A DNA stretch of 64,000 nucleotides from Acidobacteriota bacterium (GTDB lineage: Bacteria > Acidobacteriota > Blastocatellia > Chloracidobacteriales > JADJPF01), in assembly GCA_016213785.1 (NCBI GenBank), contig JACQZQ010000096.1, forward strand, positions 1-64,000, written 5' to 3'. The notes under the pieces are model-generated. The model saw nothing but the letters and a program-made list of their open reading frames with translations. It was not told the DNA's origin and ran no database searches. Below are positions 16,761 through 26,652 of this stretch, one piece after another (the stretch's first letter is position 1; every line of letters starts with the position of its first letter). A program made the translations under genes and the position numbers.

Positions 16761-18131
16761 TTAGTCTTTAGTGTTAAGAACTTTTTTCTCTGGCTGATTG
16801 CCTAGCAAACCAAGTAAATAAAATCCTCCTGAGATTACTAATGCTATAGGAGTAATTAACATTGCTATAGCTAGGCTTTGTTTTGCTGTTAACCCTAGCA
16901 TAGAAATAATAGGAGCAACTAGACTTGGAACTTCGCCTTGTTTAGTTATTGAAGTAGAAATAATACCTACTAGAGGTTGAGAAACAGCATCACCCAAAAC
17001 ATGGATAGCTAAAATAGTTGTGGCTACAGCAGTGGCTCGAATATTTGCAGGAACTACGCTTACTATAATTGCATTTACTGGAGCATTACCTAAGAAAAAT
17101 AAGAAGACTGTAACAAAAATTGCAGGAAAGAAAATTTTAGGATCAGGAGAAGAAAGTGTTATGGTAAGAGGAATTGCTGAGAGTGCAGCACTAACCCCAC
17201 AAATAATATAGTAGCCTCCCTTAATTTTTTTCATTAGCCTATCACCTAACCAACCACCCATTAAACTTCCTATAAGACCGCCTAAAGTTACATAAATACC
17301 AAGTTTTACACTAGCTTCTGTTTTATCCATTCCTTTACTTGAGACAAGCATTTCTAGTCCCCAGTAAGAAAGTGCTCCTAAGGCAAAAGTCACAGCAGAA
17401 TAGCCTAGAGTAGCGACTATATAATAATAATTTTTAACTAAAAGCTTGTAAGTATCAATAAGAGAAGCATTTGCAGAAGTTAAAGAATGATGAGATTCAT
17501 CTCTATCAAATTTTCCTCTTTCAGGTTCGTGTAAAAAATGTGCTGCAATAGCCATAAAGATTCCTGGAATACCTACAACAAAAAGAGTATAACGCCAACC
17601 TAAGACTTCATTAGGAGAAAGAACGCCTGCTAGTATATAGCCGAAGGCTTGACCTAAAGGGATAGCAGCAAAAAAAATACCAAAAGCAAAACCTCGTTTA
17701 TTAGGCTCAAAATAATCAGAAAGAAATCCAGGAGATATTGTTGCATAACTAGCTTCACCAATTCCTACAGCAGCACGAGCTATTAACATATGCCAATAAT
17801 TTTGTGCTACACCGCCCGCAGCCGTAGCTATACTCCAAATTGCTACACCAGAGGAAACCAGCCCTGCACGAGCGCGACGATCAGCTAAGTAACCATAAAG
17901 AGGGGAAAAAATTGTGTAAATAATTGTAAAAGCGCTGCCTAAATATCCTATTTGTTCATCGGTAAACTTCATATCAGCTTTAATATTTGGAATTAAAGCT
18001 GAAAAAATAAACCTATCAACATAATTAAGTAGATTTAAGATTGAAAAAACTGTTAAAGCATAATAGGAATAAATGCCGCTTATATCTTTAGTAGGTTTTA
18101 CTGAAGCTGAGGTTTGGGCTTGGTTTTGCAT
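16761..18131 (-). CDS. MFS transporter, spinster-like
   Basis: A 456-residue protein with 12 predicted membrane helices. The family marks of the major facilitator superfamily are present. NYVDRFIFSALIPNIKAD in helix 1 is close to the spinster/Spns subgroup. GYLADRRARAG is the loop 2-3 motif (G-x-x-x-D-R-x-x-R), and RAAVGIGEASYATISPGFLSDYF in helices 4-5 is again spinster-like. Relatives in bacteria move organic anions or lipids, but the substrate here cannot be told. No regulator or enzyme gene is adjacent. It converges with the TPR gene and lies 50 bases downstream of the zinc-ribbon gene on the same strand, so the two may be cotranscribed. Confidence 0.85.
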   Translation of the reverse strand: MQNQAQTSASVKPTKDISGIYSYYALTVFSILNLLNYVDRFIFSALIPNIKADMKFTDEQIGYLGSAFTIIYTIFSPLYGYLADRRARAGLVSSGVAIWSIATAAGGVAQNYWHMLIARAAVGIGEASYATISPGFLSDYFEPNKRGFAFGIFFAAIPLGQAFGYILAGVLSPNEVLGWRYTLFVVGIPGIFMAIAAHFLHEPERGKFDRDESHHSLTSANASLIDTYKLLVKNYYYIVATLGYSAVTFALGALSYWGLEMLVSSKGMDKTEASVKLGIYVTLGGLIGSLMGGWLGDRLMKKIKGGYYIICGVSAALSAIPLTITLSSPDPKIFFPAIFVTVFLFFLGNAPVNAIIVSVVPANIRATAVATTILAIHVLGDAVSQPLVGIISTSITKQGEVPSLVAPIISMLGLTAKQSLAIAMLITPIALVISGGFYLLGLLGNQPEKKVLNTKD

Positions 18132-18181
18132 TAGTTACCTTTGACGCTTAAGGAAAAGGTGGCTAGGCAAACCTTATATAT

Positions 18182-18838
18182 TTAGCGACGATTAAAAATT
18201 AAGCCTGTTACCACAAAAATTAGCGCCATAAGAAGAAATTGGATACCACGTAAATGATAGATTAATGGCGAAAGAGAGTTATCGTCAACACTTGTTGGGA
18301 TCAAATATTGAAAAATTGCTCCAAGCATAGCAAAACTTCCCAGTAAAAGGCACCCAATTGTAAGAATGGGTAAACTAGTTTGAGCTAAATGGATTCTTGC
18401 TTTTTTAACTCCTTCTTTAGCAACAGTTTGTAAGGAACTTGCTAATAGCTCTATTTTAGAAGGGCCTGAAGTTGTTCCACACACAGAACAAAACTTTGCA
18501 CCAGGCTTTAACTCATTATGACAACGCCTACAAAGCATTTCTTTGGTTAATACTTCTGTAGGTGGGGTGGTTTCTTTAGTAAAAGCACCTTTTTCTGTAA
18601 GCATATTACTAGCAAGTAAAGTACTTAATAGCCCATTACTAGCTTTATCATTTAATTTGATATTACCGCTTGCTGAACTAGTAACAGAGGATAATTGGTT
18701 AATAAAAGAAGGTTCTAAGGATGTTGTTGTGCCTTGTGATGCAATAATTGAAGTGGGACTAGCTGTAATATTTTCTCCACAAGAAGGACAAGTTTTAAGA
18801 TGTTTTTTGACTTCCACACCACAACTTTGACATTGCAT
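18182..18838 (-). CDS. Double zinc-ribbon membrane protein
   Basis: A 218-residue protein with two zinc-ribbon knuckle pairs: CQSCG..CPSCG near residues 3-20 and CRRCH..CSVCG near residues 100-120. Between them lies a Ser/Thr/Leu-rich linker. Two C-terminal membrane helices follow (about 155-176 and 193-214, ending NRR). This topology (zinc ribbon, linker, membrane hairpin) is common in small bacterial membrane proteins of unknown role. The ribbons would be cytoplasmic and structural. The upstream 19050-19484 gene on the same strand ends at a probable terminator, so this gene starts its own unit. Confidence 0.7.
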   Translation of the reverse strand: MQCQSCGVEVKKHLKTCPSCGENITASPTSIIASQGTTTSLEPSFINQLSSVTSSASGNIKLNDKASNGLLSTLLASNMLTEKGAFTKETTPPTEVLTKEMLCRRCHNELKPGAKFCSVCGTTSGPSKIELLASSLQTVAKEGVKKARIHLAQTSLPILTIGCLLLGSFAMLGAIFQYLIPTSVDDNSLSPLIYHLRGIQFLLMALIFVVTGLIFNRR

Positions 18839-18937
18839 AGCAATGTTACCTCCAAATAATTTTTGGTTTGGCGTGGGATGCTAGGCAAAGAAAACACGTT
18901 GCTTGTAGAAAATAATGGTGAGAGTTTTTTATAAAAT

Positions 18938-18960
18938 GCCCATTGGTTTAAGCAATGGGC
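18938..18960 (-). terminator. Probable terminator of the 19050 gene
   Basis: Eight-bp perfect stem GCCCATTG/CAATGGGC (18938-18945 with 18953-18960) around a 7-base loop, about 90 bases past the stop of the minus-strand gene at 19050. The T-rich tail on the minus strand is only moderate. Confidence 0.5.
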
Positions 18961-19049
18961 TGTATTTACACTATTTTGTTTATGAGAAAATATGGCAGTG
19001 TCCCATTAGCGCTTAGAAGAAAATTTGTTGCTAGCTCTATTTACTAGCT

Positions 19050-19484
19050 CTATTTAAAAGCCCCTATTACGGCTTTTGTTGCAATTGTAGTTGCTTTTGC
19101 AGTCTTTTTTGCTGCAACAGAAGTTGCATAGGCTGTAGAAGTTGCTGCAACACTTGTTCCTTTAGCCGCGCCTGTTGCTCCTTCAGCCGTTCCTTTAGCT
19201 GCGCCTGTTGCTAAAAAAGCCGTTCCTTTAGCCGTTCCCTTTGCTGTTGCTACACTATAACGCCTTATTATTCCATGCTTACGGTTACGACTTACACTAA
19301 CTCCATTACGTTCTGAATCTTGCTTAGAACTGTCCATACGAACTCGTCGAGGTCTTTTGCTTTCTACTACGGCTTCTCCATTAGTGTCTTCATCGTCACT
19401 AATATTTGCTAGGGAAATACTAGATAAACTAACTAGTAAAAATAATGATAAAATTAGGGGAGTCAATTTCTTGATAAATAACAT
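19050..19484 (-). CDS. Secreted Ala/Gly/Thr-repeat protein
   Basis: A 144-residue protein with a signal peptide (cleavage near SLANI, residue 28). A charged segment with DDED and KRPRRVR follows, then a basic stretch, then a low-complexity tail from about residue 85. The tail is built from ATAKGTAKGTA, ATGAAKGTAEG, ATGAAKGTSVAA and AKKTAKATT. The repeats read as AKGTA/TGAAKGT units, and the DNA carries the matching near-repeats at 19150-19250. The tail would form an amphipathic helix or a lysine-studded surface-active segment. I know no characterised family; relatives may be taxon-restricted. A role in nucleic acid or envelope polymer binding is suggested by charge only. Confidence 0.55.
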   Translation of the reverse strand: MLFIKKLTPLILSLFLLVSLSSISLANISDDEDTNGEAVVESKRPRRVRMDSSKQDSERNGVSVSRNRKHGIIRRYSVATAKGTAKGTAFLATGAAKGTAEGATGAAKGTSVAATSTAYATSVAAKKTAKATTIATKAVIGAFK

Positions 19485-19872
19485 TAACTTTTACCTCCAT
19501 CTCTTACATAATAGGTCACTTGATTGTTTAAGAGCAATAGTAAATTTTATTTTTTAGGTAAAGATATAAGTTTTTGGTTTTCTTATAGAGACTAAGACTA
19601 GTTTTATCTACAACATCCATAAAATAAAGACTAAAGAAATAAATCTCACAGTTTTTATATTAGATTAATTTAGGCGATCAAATTTAGAATAGTTTATAAA
19701 TAGAAGTTTTTAAGAAGCCAGATGTTTCTAAATAAAATTATAAGTTATTACAGTGATTCTTATATGGAAAACAAAAGCTTATAAATCTAGCAGTTAATAA
19801 ATAAGTAAGGTAATCTTACAAGGAATTTTGTTTAAAAAACTAATTAAAAGAAAAAATTAAAAGGGGCATTCA
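19485..19872. other. 388-base intergenic region
   Basis: AT-rich region between a minus-strand gene and the plus-strand M16 peptidase gene. It must hold both promoters, but I see no convincing -35/-10 pair and no structured RNA. Confidence 0.4.
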
Positions 19873-22704
19873 ATGGCATCTACATTAATGGCAAATGGAT
19901 TAACAGAAAATGTAAAGCGTAGAAAACTATCTAATGGATTAACTATTTTAACTAAAGAAGTTCATACAAGACCTATTGTTGCTGCAATGATTTGGTATCG
20001 CGTAGGTGCAAGAGATGAAGAGCTAGGGCAAACAGGTAAATCACATTTTCTTGAACATATGCTATTTAAAGGAACAGATAAATATAAAAAAGGCGATATA
20101 GATTTAATTACAATGCAAAATGGTGGGCGTAATAATGCTTTTACCTGGCTTGACTTTACAGCTTACTACTTTACTTTTGCTAGTGATCGCTGGGAAATTG
20201 CTCTAGAAATTGAAGCCTCACGTATTCGCGATACTCTATTTGCTCAAGAAGAGTTTACTTCTGAAAAACAAGTAGTTATTGAAGAGCTACAAATTGGTCA
20301 GGACGGGCCTTGGGACTCTTTAGAAGAAGAGGTTTGGGCTACAGCTTTTCGTCAACATCCTTATCATAACCCTACTGTAGGTTGGGTTGAAGACCTTTTA
20401 GATGCAACTGTTGATGATATGAAATCTTATTATGATCAATGGTATCACCCACAGAATGCTACTATTGTTTTGGTTGGAGATTTTCAAACCGAAAAAGCAG
20501 TAGAAAAAATAGAAGCCCTTTTTAGCCAAATTCCTGCTGGGCCAGAAATTAAGCGTAGAAAAATTATAGAACCTCCTCAAAAAGGAGAAAAACGAGTTCT
20601 AGTAAGAAAACCTACTCCAGTTGAACGTTTAATGATTGGCTATCATGCACCAGAAATTGGGCATCCAGATTCTTATCCTTTACAAGTTATGTCAATGATT
20701 TTATCAGCAGGCAGACGCTCACGACTTTATCAAAAGCTACAAGAAGAAGACCGCTCTGTTACTTATGCAAGAGCAACTTATAATGATCATATTGACCCAA
20801 CACTTTTTTATTTCCAAGCAGAAGTCAAACCTACCCATAAATTAGCTGATGTTGAAGCCAGCATTTTATCAGTGATTGAAGACTTAAAAAATAATCCTGT
20901 TAGCGATAGTGAGCTAGCTAAAGCTCGTCGTCAAATCCAATCTAATTTTATTTTAGGTAATGAAGATGTACTTAATCAGGCAACTTTGCTAGGTCAATTT
21001 GAAACTATTGCTTGCCATGACAAACTTCCTGAAAATGAAAAGGGCTATAAATATCTAGCTAATTATTTAGAGCATGTTAATAATGTTACTGCTCAAGATA
21101 TTCAAAGAGTAGCTCAAGAATACTTTACAAACAAAAACCGTACAGTTGGACATTTAATTTCTGATGATAGAAAAGAATCAGAATCTTTAGAGGAAGGCGA
21201 ATCTGTTGAAGAAGGTGCAACACACGACCATATACCTCAAGATGAGGTTAGCGTGTCTATGCCTGGTGCGGCTGAAAAAGTCCAAGTACAAAAAAATCAA
21301 GCTCAAGATTTTTTACCTAGTATTTTTCAATATGTTTCTTTTCGTGGCGACTCCCACTTAGATAGATTTGACCTATTAACCCAATTAACTAAACGAACCG
21401 ACATTATAGAAAAACCTTCTGCACCTACATTAGATATTGAGCGAGTAGTATTGCCTAATGGGATTATATTGCTTCTAGGAGAAAACCACACTATTCCAGC
21501 AATTTCAATTAATGCTGTTGTAGGTACAGGTTCTCGTTATGAAGCTGATGAAAAGACTGGACTCGCTTCGCTTTTAGGAGATATGTTAGATGAAGGGACA
21601 ACCACTAGAAGCGCCCAGCAACTAGCAGAAGAGATTGAGCAAGTTGGAGGCCATTTGCAAACCTTTGGGGGTTATGGTCAAAGTGGAGTTTCAGTAACAG
21701 TGTTGTCTCCAGATCTAGACTTAGGCTTAGAATTAATTGCTGATGTTTTAATAAATAGTACTATCCCAGCAGATCGTTTTGAACAACAGCGCGACCGCCG
21801 TTTAGCACAAATAAAAAGCCGTAATGATGACCCTCGTGTAGTTGCATCAGATAGCTTTAATGAAATTGTTTATAAAGGTCATCCTGCTCATAAACCTAGG
21901 GTTGGCTATGAAAAAACTATTTCTAGTTTGACTCAAGAAGACTTGATTAATTTTTATCGTCATTATTTTATCCCTAATAATACTACTATTGCAATTGTTG
22001 GTGATATTAATAAGTCGGAGATTAAAGAAAAAATAGAAAGAGTTTTTGTCAATTGGAAACCTGTTTTAGATTTTAAGCTTCCAGAAATTCCTAAAATTAA
22101 GCGACAAACTGCACCAGTAAAACAGTTTATTACTAAAGATAAAGAGCAAATAAATCTTTATCTTGGGCATTTAGGAGTGGCGCGTAACCACCCTGATTAT
22201 TATGCTTTGGTTATTATGGATACGATTTTAGGCAGTTCTCCAGGCTTTACTTCTCGTATTCCAAGACTACTTCGTGATGAGCAGGGGTTAGCTTATACAA
22301 CTTTTAGTAATATTGCTGGTTCAGCAGGGCTTGATCCTGGTAGATTTATTGCATACATTGGCACTTCACCAGAAAATATGGAGCTTGCTCTTACTGGAAT
22401 GATGAAAGAAATTCGTAGAATTAGAGAAGAACCTGTTTTAGCCAGCGAAATAAAAGACGCTATAGATTATTTAACAGGTAGTTTTGTTTTTAACTTTGAA
22501 ACAAATGCACAAATTGCAGGCTTTTTAGTTGAAGCAGAAGTTTTTAAGTTAGGTTTTAATTTTCTTACTGATTACCCTAAACATATTAGAGCTGTTACAA
22601 TTGAAGATGTTCAAAGAGTAGCAAAAGAACATCTTGACCCTGATAATATGACTCTTGTTGTAGTTGGCCCAATTGACCAAAATGGTAAAAGCAAAAGTAA
22701 GTAA
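19873..22704 (+). CDS. M16 family zinc peptidase, fused double unit
   Basis: A 943-residue protein made of two M16 (pitrilysin/insulinase) halves. The N-terminal half has the inverted zinc motif HxxEH at residues 58-62 (SHFLEHMLFKG) and the downstream glutamate region (EKQVVIEEL). The C-terminal half (about 510-930) is homologous but has GLASLLGDMLDEGT where the zinc motif should be, so it is the non-catalytic partner. In other bacteria the two halves are often separate adjacent genes; here they are fused. No signal peptide is seen at the chosen start, which suggests a cytoplasmic protein or a missed upstream start. An acidic linker (ESLEEGESVEEG) lies near residues 435-460. Substrate: probably short peptides. 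Confidence 0.88.
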   Translation: MASTLMANGLTENVKRRKLSNGLTILTKEVHTRPIVAAMIWYRVGARDEELGQTGKSHFLEHMLFKGTDKYKKGDIDLITMQNGGRNNAFTWLDFTAYYFTFASDRWEIALEIEASRIRDTLFAQEEFTSEKQVVIEELQIGQDGPWDSLEEEVWATAFRQHPYHNPTVGWVEDLLDATVDDMKSYYDQWYHPQNATIVLVGDFQTEKAVEKIEALFSQIPAGPEIKRRKIIEPPQKGEKRVLVRKPTPVERLMIGYHAPEIGHPDSYPLQVMSMILSAGRRSRLYQKLQEEDRSVTYARATYNDHIDPTLFYFQAEVKPTHKLADVEASILSVIEDLKNNPVSDSELAKARRQIQSNFILGNEDVLNQATLLGQFETIACHDKLPENEKGYKYLANYLEHVNNVTAQDIQRVAQEYFTNKNRTVGHLISDDRKESESLEEGESVEEGATHDHIPQDEVSVSMPGAAEKVQVQKNQAQDFLPSIFQYVSFRGDSHLDRFDLLTQLTKRTDIIEKPSAPTLDIERVVLPNGIILLLGENHTIPAISINAVVGTGSRYEADEKTGLASLLGDMLDEGTTTRSAQQLAEEIEQVGGHLQTFGGYGQSGVSVTVLSPDLDLGLELIADVLINSTIPADRFEQQRDRRLAQIKSRNDDPRVVASDSFNEIVYKGHPAHKPRVGYEKTISSLTQEDLINFYRHYFIPNNTTIAIVGDINKSEIKEKIERVFVNWKPVLDFKLPEIPKIKRQTAPVKQFITKDKEQINLYLGHLGVARNHPDYYALVIMDTILGSSPGFTSRIPRLLRDEQGLAYTTFSNIAGSAGLDPGRFIAYIGTSPENMELALTGMMKEIRRIREEPVLASEIKDAIDYLTGSFVFNFETNAQIAGFLVEAEVFKLGFNFLTDYPKHIRAVTIEDVQRVAKEHLDPDNMTLVVVGPIDQNGKSKSK

Positions 22705-22824
22705 GGATTATCTTTTAACTGCCCCGTTAGGGACAACCTAAAATAAACCAACCATTTATGGTTTTGGTATCTATTAAAAATAAGTAAGGGTTATCCTATA
22801 TAACCCTATGTAAAGATAAAGTTT

Positions 22825-24375
22825 ATGTATAAAGAAACAGATTTTGTTGTTGTAGGTAGTGGGATTGCAGGTTTACGGGCTGCTATTGGGCTAAGCCAAG
22901 GTGGAGAGGTTATTGTTTTAACAAAAGATAGAGTTAGTGAGTCAAACACTGAGTATGCACAAGGTGGTGTTGCAGTAGCACTTAGTAGTGACGATCAGGT
23001 GGATTTACATTTTCAAGATACTCTAGAAGCTGGTGCAGGGCTTTGTGATAAATCTGCTGTTAAAGTCTTGGTTGAAGAAGGCCCAAAATATGTTACAGAG
23101 TTGATTAACTGGGGGACTAGTTTTGATACCCAAGAAGGAAAACTGCTTTTTACTAGAGAGGCTGCACATTCCCGCCACCGCATTTTACACGCACATGGAG
23201 ACTCTACTGGTCGAGAAATTGTTAGAGGGCTGCTTGCACATTCTAGGACTGTTCCACAAATAACAATTATTCCTCATGCTGTTACTTTGGATCTAATTTT
23301 AAGTGATGGTCATCAAGTTATAGGAGTTAAATATTTAGATATTGAAAGTAATAAGCTTTGTTACCTTTATGCTAAAAGTGTGGTGTTAGCAACTGGCGGA
23401 GCGGGTCAAATTTACTCACATACTACTAACCCAGAAGTTGCAACAGGTGATGGTATGGGAATGGCTTATAAGGCTGGGGCTAGAATGTGTGATATGGAAT
23501 TTATTCAGTTTCACCCTACAGCCTTAAACGTAAGCGGTGCTCCAAATTTCCTGCTTTCTGAAGCTATGAGGGGCGAGGGGGGCTATTTAATTAATAGTGA
23601 AGGCAAGCGCTTTATGGATAAATATGATAAAAGGGAAGAACTTGCTCCTAGAGATATTGTTAGTCGTGCTATTGTTTCTGAATTAAGGCGTTCCCATTCA
23701 AATCAAGTCTATTTAGACGTAACTCACTTAAAATCCTCATACTTAAGAGATAGATTTCCAAAAATCTTTCTTACTTGCCTTAAGTATAACTTTGATATTA
23801 CTAAAGATCCTATTCCAGTAAGTCCTGCTGCGCATTATATTATGGGAGGAATACGTACGGATTCATTTGGTAGAACGTCTTTAATAGGGCTTTATGCTGC
23901 TGGTGAAGTTGCTTCAACAGGAGTACATGGAGCTAATCGACTAGCAAGTAACTCACTTTTAGAAGGCTTGGTTTTTGGTGCTAGGGTTGCTGAGGCTATT
24001 CTTACAGACAATATTGAAAAAGTTAAAATTAAAACCCAAGAACTTGCTGAGACTAATGATAATAATTACCCGTTAGATAAAAACATTCGCCTTAAAGTAA
24101 GCGAAATAATGTGGCGCTATGTTGGGATTATTAGAAGCGAAACTAGGTTAAAAACAGCCATTTCTCAGCTAAAAGAAATAGCTAAAGAACCTCTTAGCTT
24201 ACTTAGCAGAAACTATATTGAAGTAGCACAAATGATTGCTCGTGCTGCACATTTTCGCCAAGAAAGTCGTGGAGGGCATTATAGAGAGGATTACTTAATG
24301 CGTGATAATGAAGAATGGAGTTGTCATACCATAGATGAGTTAGGTAAAGAGCTTTCAAAAGAGCTTTTAACTTAG
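22825..24375 (+). CDS. nadB: L-aspartate oxidase NadB
   Basis: A 516-residue flavoenzyme that oxidises L-aspartate to iminoaspartate, the first step of de novo NAD synthesis. The FAD-binding GSGIAGL is at residues 11-17 ([13 protein letters not shown]). The family motifs follow in order: [53 protein letters not shown] (which distinguishes it from succinate dehydrogenase paralogs) and [17 protein letters not shown]. The length fits. nadA and nadC are not next to it. The 120-base gap after the peptidase gene contains a short hairpin (22787-22807) without a T-run. The enzyme is cytoplasmic. Confidence 0.92.
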   Translation: MYKETDFVVVGSGIAGLRAAIGLSQGGEVIVLTKDRVSESNTEYAQGGVAVALSSDDQVDLHFQDTLEAGAGLCDKSAVKVLVEEGPKYVTELINWGTSFDTQEGKLLFTREAAHSRHRILHAHGDSTGREIVRGLLAHSRTVPQITIIPHAVTLDLILSDGHQVIGVKYLDIESNKLCYLYAKSVVLATGGAGQIYSHTTNPEVATGDGMGMAYKAGARMCDMEFIQFHPTALNVSGAPNFLLSEAMRGEGGYLINSEGKRFMDKYDKREELAPRDIVSRAIVSELRRSHSNQVYLDVTHLKSSYLRDRFPKIFLTCLKYNFDITKDPIPVSPAAHYIMGGIRTDSFGRTSLIGLYAAGEVASTGVHGANRLASNSLLEGLVFGARVAEAILTDNIEKVKIKTQELAETNDNNYPLDKNIRLKVSEIMWRYVGIIRSETRLKTAISQLKEIAKEPLSLLSRNYIEVAQMIARAAHFRQESRGGHYREDYLMRDNEEWSCHTIDELGKELSKELLT

Positions 24376-24591
24376 TTTCTAGAGTTTTTATTTTAGTTTG
24401 TTAAAAACCTTTATAAAAACTTAACAGCTATTATTTATAACAACCTAGGAAATTTTTCTAGCTGCTGTTTTTGCTAAAATAATATGATAAAATCTAAGCG
24501 ATTTTCTTAAGCCACTTAAATCATTAACCTTCAACTGATAGATTAACAAAGCTTATCACTAAAAATATTAGTGGTAGAAAAAGGATTCTCC

Positions 24592-26622
24592 ATGTCAGTA
24601 GAGCAAATATTAAAAAGTGCTAAAGCAATTAATGCTGAACAAGTGCTTTTAGAAGCAGGAAAAACAGCGTTAATGGTAGTTAATGGTACTACTAGGGAGC
24701 TAACAAAAACACAGCTTACTCCTTATGATATTTTCAAACTAATTGCTCCAATTATGCCAGAGGAAAAAAAAGTTGCTTTAGTTGGACAGCCTACAACAGA
24801 GTTTCTCTATAGGTTGGATGGAGTCGGAGAATACCATATCTTTGTACTAAAAGAATCCAATGGAATTAAAGTTGTTTTTAAGGATAGAGCTTTTAAGGCT
24901 AATCGTTCAGATTCAGGTGATTTAACTTCTGCTTTATCCTCAACTCAAGCTTTTACCGCTAAACCAATGATGGCACAACCGGTTATGGCACAACCAGTTA
25001 TGGCACAGCCTGTGATGGCACAACCCGCCCAACCCGCTACACAAGCACAACCCATCCAACAACCACTTTTATCACCAATGGGACAACCCATTAATCAAAA
25101 TGTCCCACCTCTTCAACAATCGCCATTACCTCCAACTGTTGCACTACCTCCAACAGCAAGACCGGCACAACCTATAACCCCAATGATGGGGCAACCTGCA
25201 ATAGGTCAACCTGATACTATTGCATTACCTCTTGCAAACCAAGCTCTACCAATAGGACAACCAATCCCACCACCTCCAATGGGGCAACCATTGCCAGCTA
25301 CGGCTAGTTTTACACCTGCGCCTGATAACACAATGCTTCTTGATGAGCAGCAAAAGGCTTTACTACAAGGGCGACCTCTTCAGCCTATAACACCTTTACC
25401 AAAACCTCAGGCTTTTGGCAGTATCACTGGTGCTAACCCACTTCCTTCACCACTATCGCCAGCCCAAAGCGCAGCTACTGCTTTTTCTACTACAGGAGTA
25501 GGTATTAATACATTTGCTAGAACTATGGGAGTTGCACCTAGTGATAGACAGCGTTTTAAGCAAGAAGTTGATAAATTATTAGAACGTACTCTAAAAATGC
25601 GAGGCTCAGACCTTCATCTTGCAACAGGTGCACCCCCTATTGTAAGGCGTTTTGGTTCATTAATTAGAGTAGAAGGCGAGCAAATAGAAATAGAAAAAGC
25701 TAAGTTTTTAGTTAGAGAAATCCTTACAGATGAACAATATAGACATTTTGAGAAAACAGGTGATCTAGATTTTAGTTATGAAGCTATTGGAATAGGCCGT
25801 TTTCGGGGCAATGTCCTAAAACAAAATCGAGGAATAGATTTAACTTTTCACGTCGTCCCATCAGAAATTATGCCTCCAGAGGTTTTAGGGCTTCCTTCTT
25901 TAGTACGGGATCTAACTACTTTTCATCAAGGCTTAATTTTAATTACTGGTGCTGCTGGTCAAGGAAAATCAACTACTATTTCATCGCTTGTAGATGTAAT
26001 TAATAGTCAACGAGCTATGCATATTATTACTGTAGAAGATCCTATAGAATTTGTTCACCCAATAGATAAAAAATCAATTGTTAATCAGCGTGAAGTAGGT
26101 AGACATACTAGATCCTTTGCTAATGCCCTTAGAGCGGCACTACGTGAAGATCCTGATGTAATTGTAGTGGGTGAAATGCGTGATTTAGAAACAATTTCAC
26201 TTGCTGTTACTGCCTCTGAGACAGGCCATTTAGTTATGGGGACATTAATGACTTCTAGCGCTCATCAGACGGTAGATCGTGTTTTAGAATCTTTTCCTGC
26301 TTCACAACAAAATCAAATTCGGGCAATGCTATCAGATTCTCTAAGAGCCGTTATTTCTCAAAGGCTTTTGCCTATGGCAGATGAAAGTGGTATGGCTTTA
26401 GCCGCAGAAATTATGTTAGGTACAACTGCTATTTCTAATTTAATTAGAGAAAAGAAAACCTTCCAAATTCCTAGTGTTATACAAACAAGTCGCCATTTAG
26501 GAATGAAACGTATGGATGATGCTTTACTTGAACTAGTTCAAACAGGTAAAGTGTTGCCACAAAAAGCTTTAGACTTTGCTTTTGATAAAAAAGGTTTTGA
26601 GCAAGCTACTAAACGGATATAG
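24592..26622 (+). CDS. Divergent PilT-like ATPase with duplicated N-domain
   Basis: The chosen start is ATG 24592 (676 residues), because AAGGA sits 6 bases upstream; a GTG at 24571 is in frame but lacks a site. Residues 1-105 resemble a second, decayed copy of the PilT N-terminal domain (LTPYDIFKLIAPIMPEEKK). About residues 115-315 form a Pro/Gln/Met-rich linker with MAQPV repeats. Residues 330-676 are PilT-like: N-domain, Walker A GAAGQGKST (453-461), Asp box VEDPIEF, REDPDVIVVGEMRD, His box, and the NLIREKK motif. In the His box the second histidine is Met553 (GTLMTSS) while His546 is kept. PilT drives pilus retraction. The second paralog follows after 30 bases. No other pilus genes are near. 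Confidence 0.85.
   Translation: MSVEQILKSAKAINAEQVLLEAGKTALMVVNGTTRELTKTQLTPYDIFKLIAPIMPEEKKVALVGQPTTEFLYRLDGVGEYHIFVLKESNGIKVVFKDRAFKANRSDSGDLTSALSSTQAFTAKPMMAQPVMAQPVMAQPVMAQPAQPATQAQPIQQPLLSPMGQPINQNVPPLQQSPLPPTVALPPTARPAQPITPMMGQPAIGQPDTIALPLANQALPIGQPIPPPPMGQPLPATASFTPAPDNTMLLDEQQKALLQGRPLQPITPLPKPQAFGSITGANPLPSPLSPAQSAATAFSTTGVGINTFARTMGVAPSDRQRFKQEVDKLLERTLKMRGSDLHLATGAPPIVRRFGSLIRVEGEQIEIEKAKFLVREILTDEQYRHFEKTGDLDFSYEAIGIGRFRGNVLKQNRGIDLTFHVVPSEIMPPEVLGLPSLVRDLTTFHQGLILITGAAGQGKSTTISSLVDVINSQRAMHIITVEDPIEFVHPIDKKSIVNQREVGRHTRSFANALRAALREDPDVIVVGEMRDLETISLAVTASETGHLVMGTLMTSSAHQTVDRVLESFPASQQNQIRAMLSDSLRAVISQRLLPMADESGMALAAEIMLGTTAISNLIREKKTFQIPSVIQTSRHLGMKRMDDALLELVQTGKVLPQKALDFAFDKKGFEQATKRI
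24970..25029 (+). repeat. 15-bp coding repeat, four copies (MAQPV/A)
   Basis: Four tandem 15-base units encoding Met-Ala-Gln-Pro-Val/Ala within the linker of the PilT-like protein (residues 127-146). The units differ at third positions, so the array is under protein-level constraint or is old. Confidence 0.8.
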
Positions 26623-26652
26623 GATTATTTTAATATTGCTGGAGAATGGAAA

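Noticed and set aside
22787-22807. Hairpin before nadB as terminator
   Set aside because: Eight-bp stem without a T-run on either strand at a useful place.
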